A DNA stretch of 64,000 bases from Mucilaginibacter sp. (GTDB lineage Bacteria; Bacteroidota; Bacteroidia; Sphingobacteriales; Sphingobacteriaceae). The notes under the pieces are model-generated. The model saw only the letters and a program-made list of their open reading frames with translations. It ran no database searches and had not been told where the DNA came from. The first letter of the stretch is position 1; the number at the start of each line of letters is the position of its first letter. The position numbers and the translations under genes are program-made. Shown one piece after another: positions 53,699 to 63,442 of this stretch. Where the stretch lies: assembly GCF_028288205.1 (NCBI RefSeq), contig NZ_JAQBOD010000006.1, positions 16,928 through 80,927 on the forward strand. Reading direction: 5' to 3'.

Positions 53699-53749
53699 AT
53701 TCGGGAGATAAGTGCCATGCTTAAACCAGCCGGCACTTATCTCCCGAAT
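53699..53749 (-). terminator. 18-bp perfect hairpin just after susD (GH20 locus)
   Basis: Bases 53699-53716 are exactly complementary to 53732-53749 around a 15-base loop. It begins 7 bases after the susD stop codon on the minus strand. No T tract follows on that strand, so it may stabilise the susCD message rather than terminate it fully. Confidence 0.75.
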
Positions 53750-53755
53750 AAAAAA

Positions 53756-55330
53756 TTAATACCCTGTATTTTGTGTTAGAACTGCATCTTTATTTAGATT
53801 GATTTCTGTTTGAGGGATCGGTAATAGCGTATTATATGGCTGAATAGTTGTGTTTTCTTTAATATTTAATCTTTTAACACGCTCCAGCAATGTACCGGTT
53901 CTTACCAAAGTCATTCTGCGGTTTTCTTCACCAATTAATTCTCTGGCACGTTCATCCAAAATAAAATCCATCGTGATGTCTGATGCCGTTACCAAAGAAG
54001 CTTGTGCCCTACTGCGTAAAACATTGATGCTTGTTGCTGCCTGACCAAGCTGGCCAAGTTTAAATTGTGCCTCGGCAAGTAAAAGATATGTTTCGCCCAA
54101 ACGCATCATTATTAAATCTTTATAATCGCCGGTGCCATTTATGTCACTTGGAATAAAGAAATTCCATTTGGTAGTGTATGGAACAATACGAAATAAGGTA
54201 TCAGCAGGGGTTGGGATAACTTTTTGACCAAATTTAGGGTTGGTTGGATCGTTATAATAAAAATTACGACGAAGGCTATATGGCGAATTTCGCATATCAT
54301 TACCTGTATATAAGCCATTAATAAGCCATGGGCTTAGGCGTAACCGGCCCAGGCCACGGCCACCAAGCGAATCGCAAATAAGTATTCCGCTAAGCTGGTA
54401 AGAGGATGGCACCCAAACCCGCCTGTGTTGGTCAAAACTTGAAGATCCTCCCGGAACATTATATTGCTGTTCTTCAACCCAAATGGCTTCTTTGTTGCCT
54501 TCTCTTCGGCGTTGGTTACCATAAATAAACATATCCGAAAATGGATCTCCTGGTAAGCTTGCTTTAACTCCGTATCTTGCTGTTGTGATAGAGAATTTAC
54601 CACTGTTAATTACTTTTAAAAGTTGAACTTGGGCAAGGTCCGGCTTTCCTTCACGCAGGTAAACCTCACCAAGTAATTGTTGCGCGGCTTCAACGCTAAT
54701 TCGCCCCGGCAATTTAACAGCGTCAATATTGGGTAGATAAGTACCGGCAAACACAAGGTCATTATTAATAAAGTTATTCAAAGTATCTACAGGAGCCCTT
54801 ACAAAGTCTGTTTTTGCTGCTGTTATGGGTTGAGATACCAACGGAACGCTTCCCCATAATGTAACCAGGAAATTATAGGCGTAGGCCCTGAAAAATTTGG
54901 CCTGTGCTAAAAATGAATTACGGCCAACAGTGCTAAGTGGTGTTGAACTATCAGATGCTCCTTTAATAATCTGATTAGCATTGGTAATTACCCTGTATGC
55001 CCAGGTCCAATAATATAATGCCGCCGGATCCTGCGAATTCAGTGTAACATAATTATGATAAGGGTATTCTTCACCATTACCGTTGCCATCTATACATACA
55101 TCGGTTCCAACCTGAAAAATACACAATAAGGATTGGGTTGATTGCATGGTATACTGTTCGCGCACGGATTCCTGGAGGCCGGCAATTGCGGCATCCAACC
55201 CAAGCGAATCTTTAAGTGTAACTGTCGGCGTATAAGCCGAGTCTGACTTTTCATTCAGAAAACTCTTTTTACAAGATGCTAAACCGAGTGAAGTCAATAT
55301 AACGATTAATAAAATATTAAGCTTTTTCAT
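53756..55330 (-). CDS. SusD/RagB-family glycan-binding lipoprotein (GH20 locus)
   Basis: A protein of 524 residues; the lipobox is GLASC (Cys 20). Typical SusD landmarks are present: FFRAYAYNFLVTLWGSVPLVSQ, SVEAAQQLLGEVYLREGKPDLAQ, MMRLGETYLLLAEAQFKLGQ, SINVLRSRAQAS, FILDERARELIGEENRRMTLVRTG and the end LLPIPQTEINLNKDAVLTQNTGY. It should form the lid on the SusC transporter encoded 19 bp upstream. The ligand is not visible; GH20 and a NagP-like transporter in the same run point to a glycan with N-acetylhexosamine. Confidence 0.95.
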   Translation of the reverse strand: MKKLNILLIVILTSLGLASCKKSFLNEKSDSAYTPTVTLKDSLGLDAAIAGLQESVREQYTMQSTQSLLCIFQVGTDVCIDGNGNGEEYPYHNYVTLNSQDPAALYYWTWAYRVITNANQIIKGASDSSTPLSTVGRNSFLAQAKFFRAYAYNFLVTLWGSVPLVSQPITAAKTDFVRAPVDTLNNFINNDLVFAGTYLPNIDAVKLPGRISVEAAQQLLGEVYLREGKPDLAQVQLLKVINSGKFSITTARYGVKASLPGDPFSDMFIYGNQRRREGNKEAIWVEEQQYNVPGGSSSFDQHRRVWVPSSYQLSGILICDSLGGRGLGRLRLSPWLINGLYTGNDMRNSPYSLRRNFYYNDPTNPKFGQKVIPTPADTLFRIVPYTTKWNFFIPSDINGTGDYKDLIMMRLGETYLLLAEAQFKLGQLGQAATSINVLRSRAQASLVTASDITMDFILDERARELIGEENRRMTLVRTGTLLERVKRLNIKENTTIQPYNTLLPIPQTEINLNKDAVLTQNTGY

Positions 55331-55349
55331 TGTTTTATAATTTAAAGGT

Positions 55350-58300
55350 TTAGCGTAAACTAATATTTACACCTAAAACATAAGATGCTACTAATGGATA
55401 TAGTCCGTAACTTAAATTAGCGTTGGCCGAGCCAGATTGATTGGCATTTACACTTAATTCAGGATCAAGACCAATCCATTTGGTAAATGTGTAAATGTTA
55501 CGTCCGCTGATATAAGCAGTTAAACTTCCAAGCTTTAACTTGTCGGCCATTGCTTGCGGCAAAGTATAACTAAAGGTGATATCTTTCAACCTGGTAAAAT
55601 TTTGAGGTACCGGGTAAGCATACAACCGTGGATTGATATAACTTAATGAAGGACGGGTGTTGCTTTGGTTTGCCGCGGTCCAATAATTATCTAATTGAAC
55701 CGGAATATTTACACGCCCACCATAATTTTGAAGATCTAAAGTGGGATTGTTGATAATTGATCCTTGTGATGTTTGAACAAATATACTTAAGTGATAATTT
55801 TTATACCCAAAGTTATTAATCATCCCACCGGTCCATTTAGGCAAACTGCTGCCCTGGTAAACTTTATCCGCAGATGTTATTTTTCCGTCGCCGTTTTCAT
55901 CTACAAATTTCAGATCACCAGGTTTTGCTCCGGGATCAATTTTTGACGCATCCTGACCTACCTGCCAAACGCCTGCCAATTTATAATCATATATAGCGCC
56001 CAGAGGTTTACCAATAAACCACTTGTTAACAAGGTCGTCCTTGTTATCTCCATAAAGTGAAATGATTTTATTACGATTTGCAGCAAAGTTAAAATTGGTT
56101 GACCATGTAAAATTATTGCTCTTGACATTAACCGTGGTCAAAGTGGCTTCTATACCCTTATTGGCTATACTTCCTAAATTATCAAGTAAACTTGGATAGC
56201 CGCCAATTGCAGGCAGCAACCTGTTTAACAACAAGTTTTTAGTTTTAGTTGAATAAACTTCAATGCTTCCACTGATACGGCTTTTAAATAAGGAATAATC
56301 AAGACCTAAATTTAACCCTGTAGTGCTTTCCCAGTTTAGGTCAACATTTCCAAGTACACCGTTAACGTTTAAGGCACTTGATACTAACCCGGTTGTGGGT
56401 GTTCCGTTATAAATATATTTAGTTATGCCCTGAGTAGTAATGGTTTGATAGGCACCTACCGCCTGGTTACCACTTGTTCCGTAGGATAGACGTAGTTTTA
56501 TATTATCAATTTGATCTACTTTTTTTAAGAAATTCTCATTGGATATGTTCCATCCTAATGCAACTGAAGGAAAAAAGCCATATTTACTGGTTGCCGAACC
56601 AAAGGCCGAATAACCATCGCGCCTTGCGGTAGCGGTAAACAGATATTTGCTGTCATATGAATAGTTGATACGGCCCATTTGTGAAAGTAAAGCATCACGA
56701 CTGTAAAAAGAAGCGCCGGTAACCACCCCTGCAGATCCCATATTGTTGAAAGATAGATTATCATTCACAAATGTGCTGCCGGTAATAGTAGATGAAGTAT
56801 ATATTTTTTCCTGGGCGCTGTACAATGTTGTAATATCCAAATGATGCTTTTTCCAGTCCTTATTATACGAAAGAATGTTTTCAACCAACCAGCTATCTGT
56901 TCCTGTATTGTTTATCATTGCAGTACCTCCAACAGTATTTCCGGCACTAAGGCCACTGTAAGTATCATTCATTGTTGGAAGGTTAGTATAATTAGCGTTT
57001 ACCCTGAATTTTAAACCATTAATAAATTTCGGTTTAACCTCAAGATAAAATGTTCCATTCAGGTCATTATACCGGTTAACCACATTGGTATTCAAGCCCA
57101 GTAAAGGATTGGTATACAAGGTTTCCGGAAACATCGGATAAATTGTATAATTCCCCTTCGCGTCATATACTTGTCCGTAAGGACTCTGCTGCATTGCGAG
57201 ACTATAATTGGCAGTTCCGCCGTCATTATTATTTTTGGCAAAAAACAATGAGGTACCAACGGTAAGCCAATCAGTAATATTGGCATCAAAATTTGACCGG
57301 ATAGCGGCACGATGATGCTGGTAACCTTTTAATACGCCTTTCTCATTCTGATATTCTCCAGAAATAAAATATTTGATGTTATCTGTTCCGCCAGAGATGC
57401 TTAAATTATGATCCTGAATAAATCCCTGCTGCGATATTTCATTAAGCCAATTTGTTGTTTTTCCGGATTTATAGTTTGAAATTTCATTTAAATTAGGCAC
57501 AGGCGGATTATTTGGAATCAGGTTCATTTGCTGACTATAATCCACATATTTTTGTACATACTGCTGTCCGTTTAAAGGGGTAAGGGTTTGGTGTTGAAAC
57601 TCGGGGCCACCAAAAGCACTGTACCTGATAGTTGGTTTACCTGTTTTACCTCGTTTGGTTGTGATCAGAATTACACCACTTGAGCCCCTGGTACCATAAA
57701 TGGCTACGGCCGAGGCGTCTTTCAAAACTTCAATTGAAGCGATGTCATTAGGGTTAATATCATTCATTGAACCTCCAAGATTACTAAAAGGCACGCCGTC
57801 AACTACAATTAATGGCGATGTACTGGCATTAATAGAATTAGCACCTCTAACCTGAACTTTTGGTGAGCTTCCCGGAGTAGATGAATTTTCGGCTATATTT
57901 AATCCTGCAGTTGTTCCTTCAATAGCTTGCATTACATTAGTAACGGGTAATTCTGACAATCTTTCTTTAGGTACAGAAGTTACAGAACCTGTAATATCCG
58001 AACGTTTTTGCGTTCCGTATCCAACTATAACTATTTCATTTAGCTTTTTGCCAACCTGGTCGGGTTGCATGGTTACATCAACCCTGGTTTGATTGGTAAC
58101 AACTATTTTTTGCGTAGCATATCCAACAAAAGTAAATACAAGCGTGCTGCCCTCCGGCACACTTAGTTGGTATTCGCCATTAATGTCGGTTGCAATACCT
58201 TTATTTGTGCCTTCAATAACAACATTTGCACCAGGCAGGCTTTCACCTTTTTCGTCCACTACCTTTCCCTTGACAGTAATATTTTGGATAGCGGATTTAT

Positions 58301-58517
58301 TATCTAGCGTATAAAGTGGATCATTCGGGTGCTTGTTTACATTTGCCGCATTTTCTATTGCGGTATTTCTTAAAATTGAACTGGTATTTATTCTGTTGTT
58401 TGCCATTAAATGGAAACTGCTTAACAAGGCAAGCGCCAAAACGCAACATTGCTTTAGTTTCAATGTGCCGGTAACATCAATAAATGATGGTATACTATGA
58501 TTTCGTTGTTTTTTCAT
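55350..58517 (-). CDS. SusC/RagA-family TonB-dependent transporter (GH20 locus)
   Basis: A protein of 1055 residues. The signal sequence is late: about 24 polar residues precede the hydrophobic CCVLALALLSSFHLMA, which is a long n-region. About 45 linker residues come next, then the carboxypeptidase-regulatory-like domain (ITVKGKVVDEKGESLPGANV), the plug with NEIVIVGYGTQKRSDITGSV, VQVRGANSINASTSPLIVVDGVP and VLKDASAVAIYGTRGSSGVILI, and the barrel ending YVLGVNISLR. There is no STN domain. It imports an oligosaccharide with its SusD partner. The gap of 195 bp upstream carries a hairpin (58598-58624). Confidence 0.95.
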   Translation of the reverse strand: MKKQRNHSIPSFIDVTGTLKLKQCCVLALALLSSFHLMANNRINTSSILRNTAIENAANVNKHPNDPLYTLDNKSAIQNITVKGKVVDEKGESLPGANVVIEGTNKGIATDINGEYQLSVPEGSTLVFTFVGYATQKIVVTNQTRVDVTMQPDQVGKKLNEIVIVGYGTQKRSDITGSVTSVPKERLSELPVTNVMQAIEGTTAGLNIAENSSTPGSSPKVQVRGANSINASTSPLIVVDGVPFSNLGGSMNDINPNDIASIEVLKDASAVAIYGTRGSSGVILITTKRGKTGKPTIRYSAFGGPEFQHQTLTPLNGQQYVQKYVDYSQQMNLIPNNPPVPNLNEISNYKSGKTTNWLNEISQQGFIQDHNLSISGGTDNIKYFISGEYQNEKGVLKGYQHHRAAIRSNFDANITDWLTVGTSLFFAKNNNDGGTANYSLAMQQSPYGQVYDAKGNYTIYPMFPETLYTNPLLGLNTNVVNRYNDLNGTFYLEVKPKFINGLKFRVNANYTNLPTMNDTYSGLSAGNTVGGTAMINNTGTDSWLVENILSYNKDWKKHHLDITTLYSAQEKIYTSSTITGSTFVNDNLSFNNMGSAGVVTGASFYSRDALLSQMGRINYSYDSKYLFTATARRDGYSAFGSATSKYGFFPSVALGWNISNENFLKKVDQIDNIKLRLSYGTSGNQAVGAYQTITTQGITKYIYNGTPTTGLVSSALNVNGVLGNVDLNWESTTGLNLGLDYSLFKSRISGSIEVYSTKTKNLLLNRLLPAIGGYPSLLDNLGSIANKGIEATLTTVNVKSNNFTWSTNFNFAANRNKIISLYGDNKDDLVNKWFIGKPLGAIYDYKLAGVWQVGQDASKIDPGAKPGDLKFVDENGDGKITSADKVYQGSSLPKWTGGMINNFGYKNYHLSIFVQTSQGSIINNPTLDLQNYGGRVNIPVQLDNYWTAANQSNTRPSLSYINPRLYAYPVPQNFTRLKDITFSYTLPQAMADKLKLGSLTAYISGRNIYTFTKWIGLDPELSVNANQSGSANANLSYGLYPLVASYVLGVNISLR

Positions 58518-58581
58518 AGCTTTGGGGTTAATAAAGTGAGCATTCTGTGATTATACAGGCGTCCTTAATCGCCTGATTAAA

Positions 58582-58624
58582 AGGTTGGAAACCTGGTGAG
58601 GAAGATGTTGGAAGCATCTTCCTC
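58582..58624. terminator. Hairpins between GH20 and susC
   Basis: GAGGAAGATG (58598-58607) pairs perfectly with CATCTTCCTC (58615-58624), and AGGTTGGAAACCT (58582-58594) forms a second small palindrome beside it. They lie in the 195-bp gap between the GH20 stop and the susC start on the minus strand. No T tract follows, so an attenuator or processing site is as likely as a terminator. Confidence 0.55.
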
Positions 58625-58712
58625 TTGTTTCCATTAATGTTTGTTTTTTTTGAATTACGCCATAGTTTTTTAATTTTAATTAGGGGTTTATTATTCTTTC
58701 TCAATTACTCCG

Positions 58713-60260
58713 CTACTTTTTTCTGGATAAGCGGTTGTATAAATTAATTATTTTGATATTCCTTACTTCATTTTCATATTCAATATCTGCCGGATTTAAA
58801 TAGCCTTTATTTAACAGGCTGAACCTATCATTTAGCCCTTTTGAAGCTGCTAATAATGTTTTTAGTTTTTCAATAACTACCGGAGTTGCTGCAACTTTAA
58901 AAGCAGAATCGTTAAGTTGCTTCTCGATGACCTGGTATTGCAGGTAATAATCACGGATATCAGCCATTAATTTAAAATGTTCATATTCTTCCAGATCTTT
59001 TACCGGCTTAAGTGAATAAAGTGTTTTTACCGCAACGTGGTTACTGTCTAACAATTGCTGTACACTCATAGGGGTTGGAGAAGCTACTTCACCTTGTTTA
59101 ATCTCATAAGGCGTCATCGTTAGTGCAGTCCAAAAAGATTTTGATTGCGCTTTGTTAAAACCAAAATGCTCTTTGCAGTATTTCTGTATAAAATCATCTA
59201 TGTTTAATGGTTGCTTAGAATTTAATCCCTCCTTATAGGCATCAAACAAGATGTTAAAGCCTGAAAGAGGATACACATGACGGATAGGATACAGATCAGC
59301 AATATCAGTTGACGATTCAAACACTGTAGAATAAATGCCGGAGGTTGACCACGAGGTCATGATCATACCTTTATAGCCCAATTTTTCTGATACCGGAATA
59401 AAGTCCCTGATATTTTTAAAGTGTTTTTCCCAAGTGGTTAAATTGTAGTTATCAGGGCTTGACCTTACGGCGGGCGAGCCCCAAATTTCGTAGCCACTTT
59501 CCATTAGTTTTTGATGGTCTCCAAACCGGCTCATGTCCCAGCCATAATTCCAATCAACAAATACAGTCCCTTTAGGCAATGTTTTAATCGCTTCAGGATA
59601 TTTCAATGCTATATCGGCCCAAAGAACAGGGCGTTTCCCTAATTTAATAACAATATTACACAGCATTCTAATATAGTCAATATACAATTTTGATTTCCCT
59701 TCCTTTTCGGCTTTAAGCCTGCATTTTTCGTCATGACCAAGCAAATAGGTTTCATCACCCCCTATATGGATATATTTTGAGGTGTGCGTTGTACCTAATT
59801 CTTTATATAAATCAGTAAATAAGGCGCTATCTCCCTTAGTTTCAAGAGGGCATACCTGCGAAAAGTCTTTTTGATCCTCGCGGATCTCTTTATATCTTTC
59901 ATTACGTAAAATATACTCAACATGCCCAAAGCTCTGTTGTAACGGAATAACATCGATACCTAAGTCGTTACAGTATTTTATAAATGATACTACCTCTGCT
60001 TTAGTATAGGCATACCTATTGGGTATCATGGGGTGTTTTTCATAGGGATAGGTGCCTTCCCATTCCATAACAAGGGTATTCATACCTGATTCCTTTAATT
60101 TTACTGCAAATTTTTTAAGGGCATCCATCGTCATTACCTGGTTTCTTAAGTCCAGGTGAAAACCCCTTACCGGAAATCTGTTTCCATCAGGGTTGTTAGA
60201 TTGGGCAAATGCCGTGTTTAATGCAATTAGCATTAGTAAAGTTGATAACAGTTTTTTCAT
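58713..60260 (-). CDS. GH20 family beta-N-acetylhexosaminidase-like enzyme
   Basis: A secreted protein of 515 residues from ATG 60260 (MKKLLSTLLMLIALNTAFA-Q is the signal peptide; the longer frame from 60278 lacks one). The barrel starts directly with RGFHLDLRNQVMTMDALKKF, without the usual N-terminal GH20b domain. It holds TLVMEWEGTYPYEKHPMIP, VIPLQQSFGHVEYILR, and the catalytic Asp-Glu pair in KYIHIGGDETYLLG (about residue 168), the hallmark of substrate-assisted GH20 catalysis, then VDWNYGWDM and MTSWSTSGIYS. The last 120 residues are helical. It would release GlcNAc- or GalNAc-type ends. It is 47 bp behind the NagP-like transporter gene. Confidence 0.87.
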   Translation of the reverse strand: MKKLLSTLLMLIALNTAFAQSNNPDGNRFPVRGFHLDLRNQVMTMDALKKFAVKLKESGMNTLVMEWEGTYPYEKHPMIPNRYAYTKAEVVSFIKYCNDLGIDVIPLQQSFGHVEYILRNERYKEIREDQKDFSQVCPLETKGDSALFTDLYKELGTTHTSKYIHIGGDETYLLGHDEKCRLKAEKEGKSKLYIDYIRMLCNIVIKLGKRPVLWADIALKYPEAIKTLPKGTVFVDWNYGWDMSRFGDHQKLMESGYEIWGSPAVRSSPDNYNLTTWEKHFKNIRDFIPVSEKLGYKGMIMTSWSTSGIYSTVFESSTDIADLYPIRHVYPLSGFNILFDAYKEGLNSKQPLNIDDFIQKYCKEHFGFNKAQSKSFWTALTMTPYEIKQGEVASPTPMSVQQLLDSNHVAVKTLYSLKPVKDLEEYEHFKLMADIRDYYLQYQVIEKQLNDSAFKVAATPVVIEKLKTLLAASKGLNDRFSLLNKGYLNPADIEYENEVRNIKIINLYNRLSRKK

Positions 60261-60306
60261 TGATTTAAAATTTAACATAAAATATTAGTGATTATACCTT
60301 GCAACA

Positions 60307-61650
60307 TTATTGTGATCCGTCTATAGCCCAGTTCCTTAATTTAAAACCATAAAAAGCATAAAATACCAGGTACATATAGCATGGAAATAGTACCCAATAT
60401 GCCTTTCTAACGTTAAATAAATCTGCAAAATGTCCATATAAAAGCGGCAGTATAGCACTGCCACACAACCCCATAACCATTATTGAGGCCCCCAACTTGG
60501 TAAAACGCCCCAAGTCACTTAGCGCTAATGGCCATATACCAGCCCATACCATTGAATTTGCTAAACCCAATAACACTACAAACCATATAGATATATCTGT
60601 AACGTGGCCCAGCAAGCTGATTTGGCCGTGTGCAAAAATAATGAGCAAGGTGAATATGATACCCAGTATAGTACAGCATCTCAGGGCATTCACCTGACTG
60701 ATATATTTAGGAATAGTAGCAATGCCTATTATATAACCACTGATGGTTGCAAATAAAGTATAAGATGGAAAAACTTTAGCTTCCATTAATGGGATATGCA
60801 TCGAGTCTGCATATCCTATAATTGTGTCAATTGCTACAACCTGCGTACCTACGTGTAAAAAAATAGCAAATGCACCGAGTATAAGATGAGGAAACTGAAA
60901 TATATTTGTTTTGCCTGAATTAGCATTAGCAAGCGCAGAGCTTTCACTCTCTGTATCAATTTCAGGCAGCGGAGAATATCGTATAAAAACACCAAAGGCA
61001 AACAATACCACTCCTACAAAGGCATAAGGAACAATTACTCTTCTGATTAACTCATTAAGGGCCGCATTTTTATGTATAACATCCATTAATGGCAACTGCT
61101 TAAACAGATCGCTATCTGTAACTTTAAGAACCATACTGGCAAATAATAAAGGCGCCAATATGCCCGCCGCTTTGTTGCATATACCCATTATACTAATGCG
61201 TTTAGCCGCTTTATCTTTTGAACCAAGAATAGTGACATACGGATTAGCGGCTGATTGTAAGACGGCCAGTCCTGTTCCAATGGTAAAAAGTCCCAGCAAA
61301 AAGGCCCCATATGTTCTGCTCAGAGCCGCGGGTATAAAAATAAAAGCTCCTATAGCCATTACCCAAAGGCCAAGCATTATCCCTTTTTTAAAACCAACTG
61401 TTTTAAGTAAAAAAGAAGACGGAACCGACATGATAAAATAGGAAATATAAAATGCAAAAGCTACCAGGTAGGATTGAAAATTTGATAATTCGCAGGCTAT
61501 CTTGAAATAAGGAATTAATATAGAATTTACCCAGGTAACAAATCCGAATATGAAAAATAGCATGCCTATAATAAGCATCGAAATAAAAGTCTCTCTTTCA
61601 GTTAAAGAGCTAACTTCTAATGCAGTTTCTTTTTTTATTCTTATAGCCAT
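60307..61650 (-). CDS. Sugar MFS transporter, NagP/FucP-like
   Basis: An inner-membrane protein of 447 residues with about 12 spans, of the same FucP-related family as the protein at 17741 but clearly distinct: MLFFIFGFVTWVNSILIPYFK, FYISYFIMSVPSSFLLKTVGFKKG, GLAVLQSAANPYVTILGSKDKAAKRISIMG, CNKAAGILAPLLFA and MVMGLCGSAILPLLYGHFAD. Family members transport N-acetylglucosamine (NagP), glucose or fucose. With the GH20 gene directly downstream, N-acetylhexosamine is the natural guess. It is the first gene of the run, and candidate operators lie 30 to 215 bases upstream of its start codon. Confidence 0.88.
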   Translation of the reverse strand: MAIRIKKETALEVSSLTERETFISMLIIGMLFFIFGFVTWVNSILIPYFKIACELSNFQSYLVAFAFYISYFIMSVPSSFLLKTVGFKKGIMLGLWVMAIGAFIFIPAALSRTYGAFLLGLFTIGTGLAVLQSAANPYVTILGSKDKAAKRISIMGICNKAAGILAPLLFASMVLKVTDSDLFKQLPLMDVIHKNAALNELIRRVIVPYAFVGVVLFAFGVFIRYSPLPEIDTESESSALANANSGKTNIFQFPHLILGAFAIFLHVGTQVVAIDTIIGYADSMHIPLMEAKVFPSYTLFATISGYIIGIATIPKYISQVNALRCCTILGIIFTLLIIFAHGQISLLGHVTDISIWFVVLLGLANSMVWAGIWPLALSDLGRFTKLGASIMVMGLCGSAILPLLYGHFADLFNVRKAYWVLFPCYMYLVFYAFYGFKLRNWAIDGSQ

Positions 61651-61680
61651 TTAAATATTACTTAAATCAAACAATTTATC

Positions 61681-61706
61681 TAATTACGTGTACGTACCCG
61701 TAATTA
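61681..61706. promoter_or_regulatory. Candidate LacI-type operator (palindrome TAATTACG/CGTAATTA)
   Basis: TAATTACG (61681-61688) and CGTAATTA (61699-61706) are perfect inverse arms around a 10-base core containing GTACGTAC. The near edge is 31 bases upstream of the NagP-like gene start. A LacI regulator gene is the next gene upstream, so it is the first candidate to bind here. Confidence 0.6.
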
Positions 61707-61844
61707 GGTTAAAAAAAAAGCATTTCCCAATACGCTCAATTTATTGAACTGAACTAAATTTTCGTTTGTGTTAAATGCAATATTATCCACCTTATATTAT
61801 ATTTTTTTGAAGTATATCTTATTGATATTAAAATAACTTCCGTT

Positions 61845-61866
61845 TACGTACCCTAAGGTAAGGGTA
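61845..61866. promoter_or_regulatory. Second candidate operator (TACCCT/AGGGTA, shares TACGTACCC)
   Basis: TACCCT (61849-61854) and AGGGTA (61861-61866) are inverse arms around six bases, directly joined to a copy of TACGTACCC (61845-61853). The shared nonamer with the first site, 154 bases apart, suggests a two-site operator. Confidence 0.45.
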
Positions 61867-62319
61867 ATTTTCTAAAAACCAAAATAAATCTCATATTTTT
61901 TTCAATATTTCATATCTTTTTGAAATTTTTATTAAAATAATAGCAATTTTTTTATAGAAACGTTATAAATAAACAAATTCAACTAAAAAAAATAGGTAAT
62001 TACTATAAAAAACCATCTTTTTTTTTAAAAAAACTATTTTGTTTTTTATAGGTAAACTAATTTCTTATCTATTTGATATAAAAATTAGTTTATACTTTAT
62101 TTACAATAAAATCATCGGACAAAAGGGCTGGAATAAACATAATAACGATAAAAAGAACAGAATTTCGCAATTAATAGCCTATAGAGGTACTAAAATAAAA
62201 TTATGAGCATATTTTTATTTTAGAATTGATTTTCAAAAAACCCAGCAGAGAATTTGAATTACACTATGATATATTAGAAATTATTTGGTTAGTATATCTA
62301 TTTCAATAGTATAGTTTAT

Positions 62320-63387
62320 TTAATTCCTATAAAATTTATGATTCTCTTTAGTGATAATATCTATTGGCATATAATATGTTTTATCAACAGCGACATTTAA
62401 TACCAAATTTTGGTAAAGTGCCATTATTCCTTTATAACCCTGCTCCTGTGGCTTTTGGCATATAAGAAAATCAATATTTCCATTTTGCAGATACTGAATA
62501 TTTTCCTTTAAAAAATCATAACCAATCAATAAAATGTTATTCATAGAAGAGCCTTCTAAAAATTGAGCTACTGAAAACACCCTGGAATTAGTCACAAAAA
62601 TAGCTTTAACATCCGGATGAACCATTAATACCTCATTAAGCTCGGCTGCTACTGAATTATAATCAGTTTGCCTGATATCTGCTTTTATAATTCCATTACT
62701 GCTATTATTATCATGAAAGTAAGCTCTGAAACCTTCTTCTTTTCTTAAAAGGTGGTGATAATTGTCTATTTCTTTAGAAATATTAATAATTAGTATTTTT
62801 CCGTTTTTCTCGACTGTATAATTAGCCAGATGTGCACTTAAATAACCACTGTGAAATAAATCAGGACCAATGTAACAAAGGCTGTCTTGATTGGGAATAT
62901 CAGAGTTAATAAAAACATAAGGGATTTTAAGCTCCTGGCATGATTTGGTAAATTCTAATGATTCTTCAATAAAAGAAGGCGCCACCAGAATTCCATCAAC
63001 CTTATTTTTTAGTATTTTACTTGCCTGATCTACAAATGAGCTTCTATCATTCTGGTCAAAAAAATATTTTTCTATAATAATTCCGTATTGTTTTAATTCT
63101 GATTCAGCTTGTTCAATACCGTTTAGCGGTGCTTGCCAAAATTCGGTTTCCTGCGAAATTGCCGGTATCAAAACAGCAAAATGCAATATTTTTTTTGAAG
63201 CAAGTCTTCTGGCCAGAATATTAGGTTTATAATCCAGTTCTTGAATTATAGCCAGGATATTATCTTTTGTTTTTTTAGAAACACCCGACCTGTTATGAAT
63301 AACCCTGTCAACAGTAGCAATTGAAACATTTGCTCTTCTGGCTATTTCTTTTACGCCTGATAATTCTATATCGTTGTCCTTTTTCAT
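62320..63387 (-). CDS. LacI-family transcriptional regulator
   Basis: A protein of 355 residues. The N-terminal helix-turn-helix and hinge (about 10-65) read VKEIARRANVSIATVDRVIHN, RSGVSKKTKDNI and YKPNILARRLAS. The rest is a periplasmic-binding-protein-like sensor domain (KILHFAVLIPAIS, NKVDGILVAPSF, IPYVFINSDIPNQDSLCYIGPD, AIFVTNSRVFS, NILLIGYDFL). VDRVIHNRSGVS is typical of the Bacteroidota branch that binds sugars or uronates. It lies 56 bp after uxuA on the same strand, suggesting co-transcription and hexuronate control, yet its operator candidates are in front of the NagP-GH20 run. Confidence 0.92.
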   Translation of the reverse strand: MKKDNDIELSGVKEIARRANVSIATVDRVIHNRSGVSKKTKDNILAIIQELDYKPNILARRLASKKILHFAVLIPAISQETEFWQAPLNGIEQAESELKQYGIIIEKYFFDQNDRSSFVDQASKILKNKVDGILVAPSFIEESLEFTKSCQELKIPYVFINSDIPNQDSLCYIGPDLFHSGYLSAHLANYTVEKNGKILIINISKEIDNYHHLLRKEEGFRAYFHDNNSSNGIIKADIRQTDYNSVAAELNEVLMVHPDVKAIFVTNSRVFSVAQFLEGSSMNNILLIGYDFLKENIQYLQNGNIDFLICQKPQEQGYKGIMALYQNLVLNVAVDKTYYMPIDIITKENHKFYRN

Positions 63388-63442
63388 TTATTCTTACCTG
63401 AAATTTTATGTAACAATGTTAAAACCAGAAATTAGCATAAAC

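Larger units (their letters stand above)
61651..62319. other. AT-rich upstream region of the NagP-GH20-SusCD run, 669 bp
   Basis: No gene is visible. The region separates the LacI gene end from the NagP-like gene start, both minus strand, and must hold the promoter of the run. Two inverted repeats near the downstream gene share TACGTACCC (61691-61699 and 61845-61853). The rest is very AT-rich with long A and T runs and an AT-only inverted repeat around 61960; I see nothing else. Confidence 0.55.
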
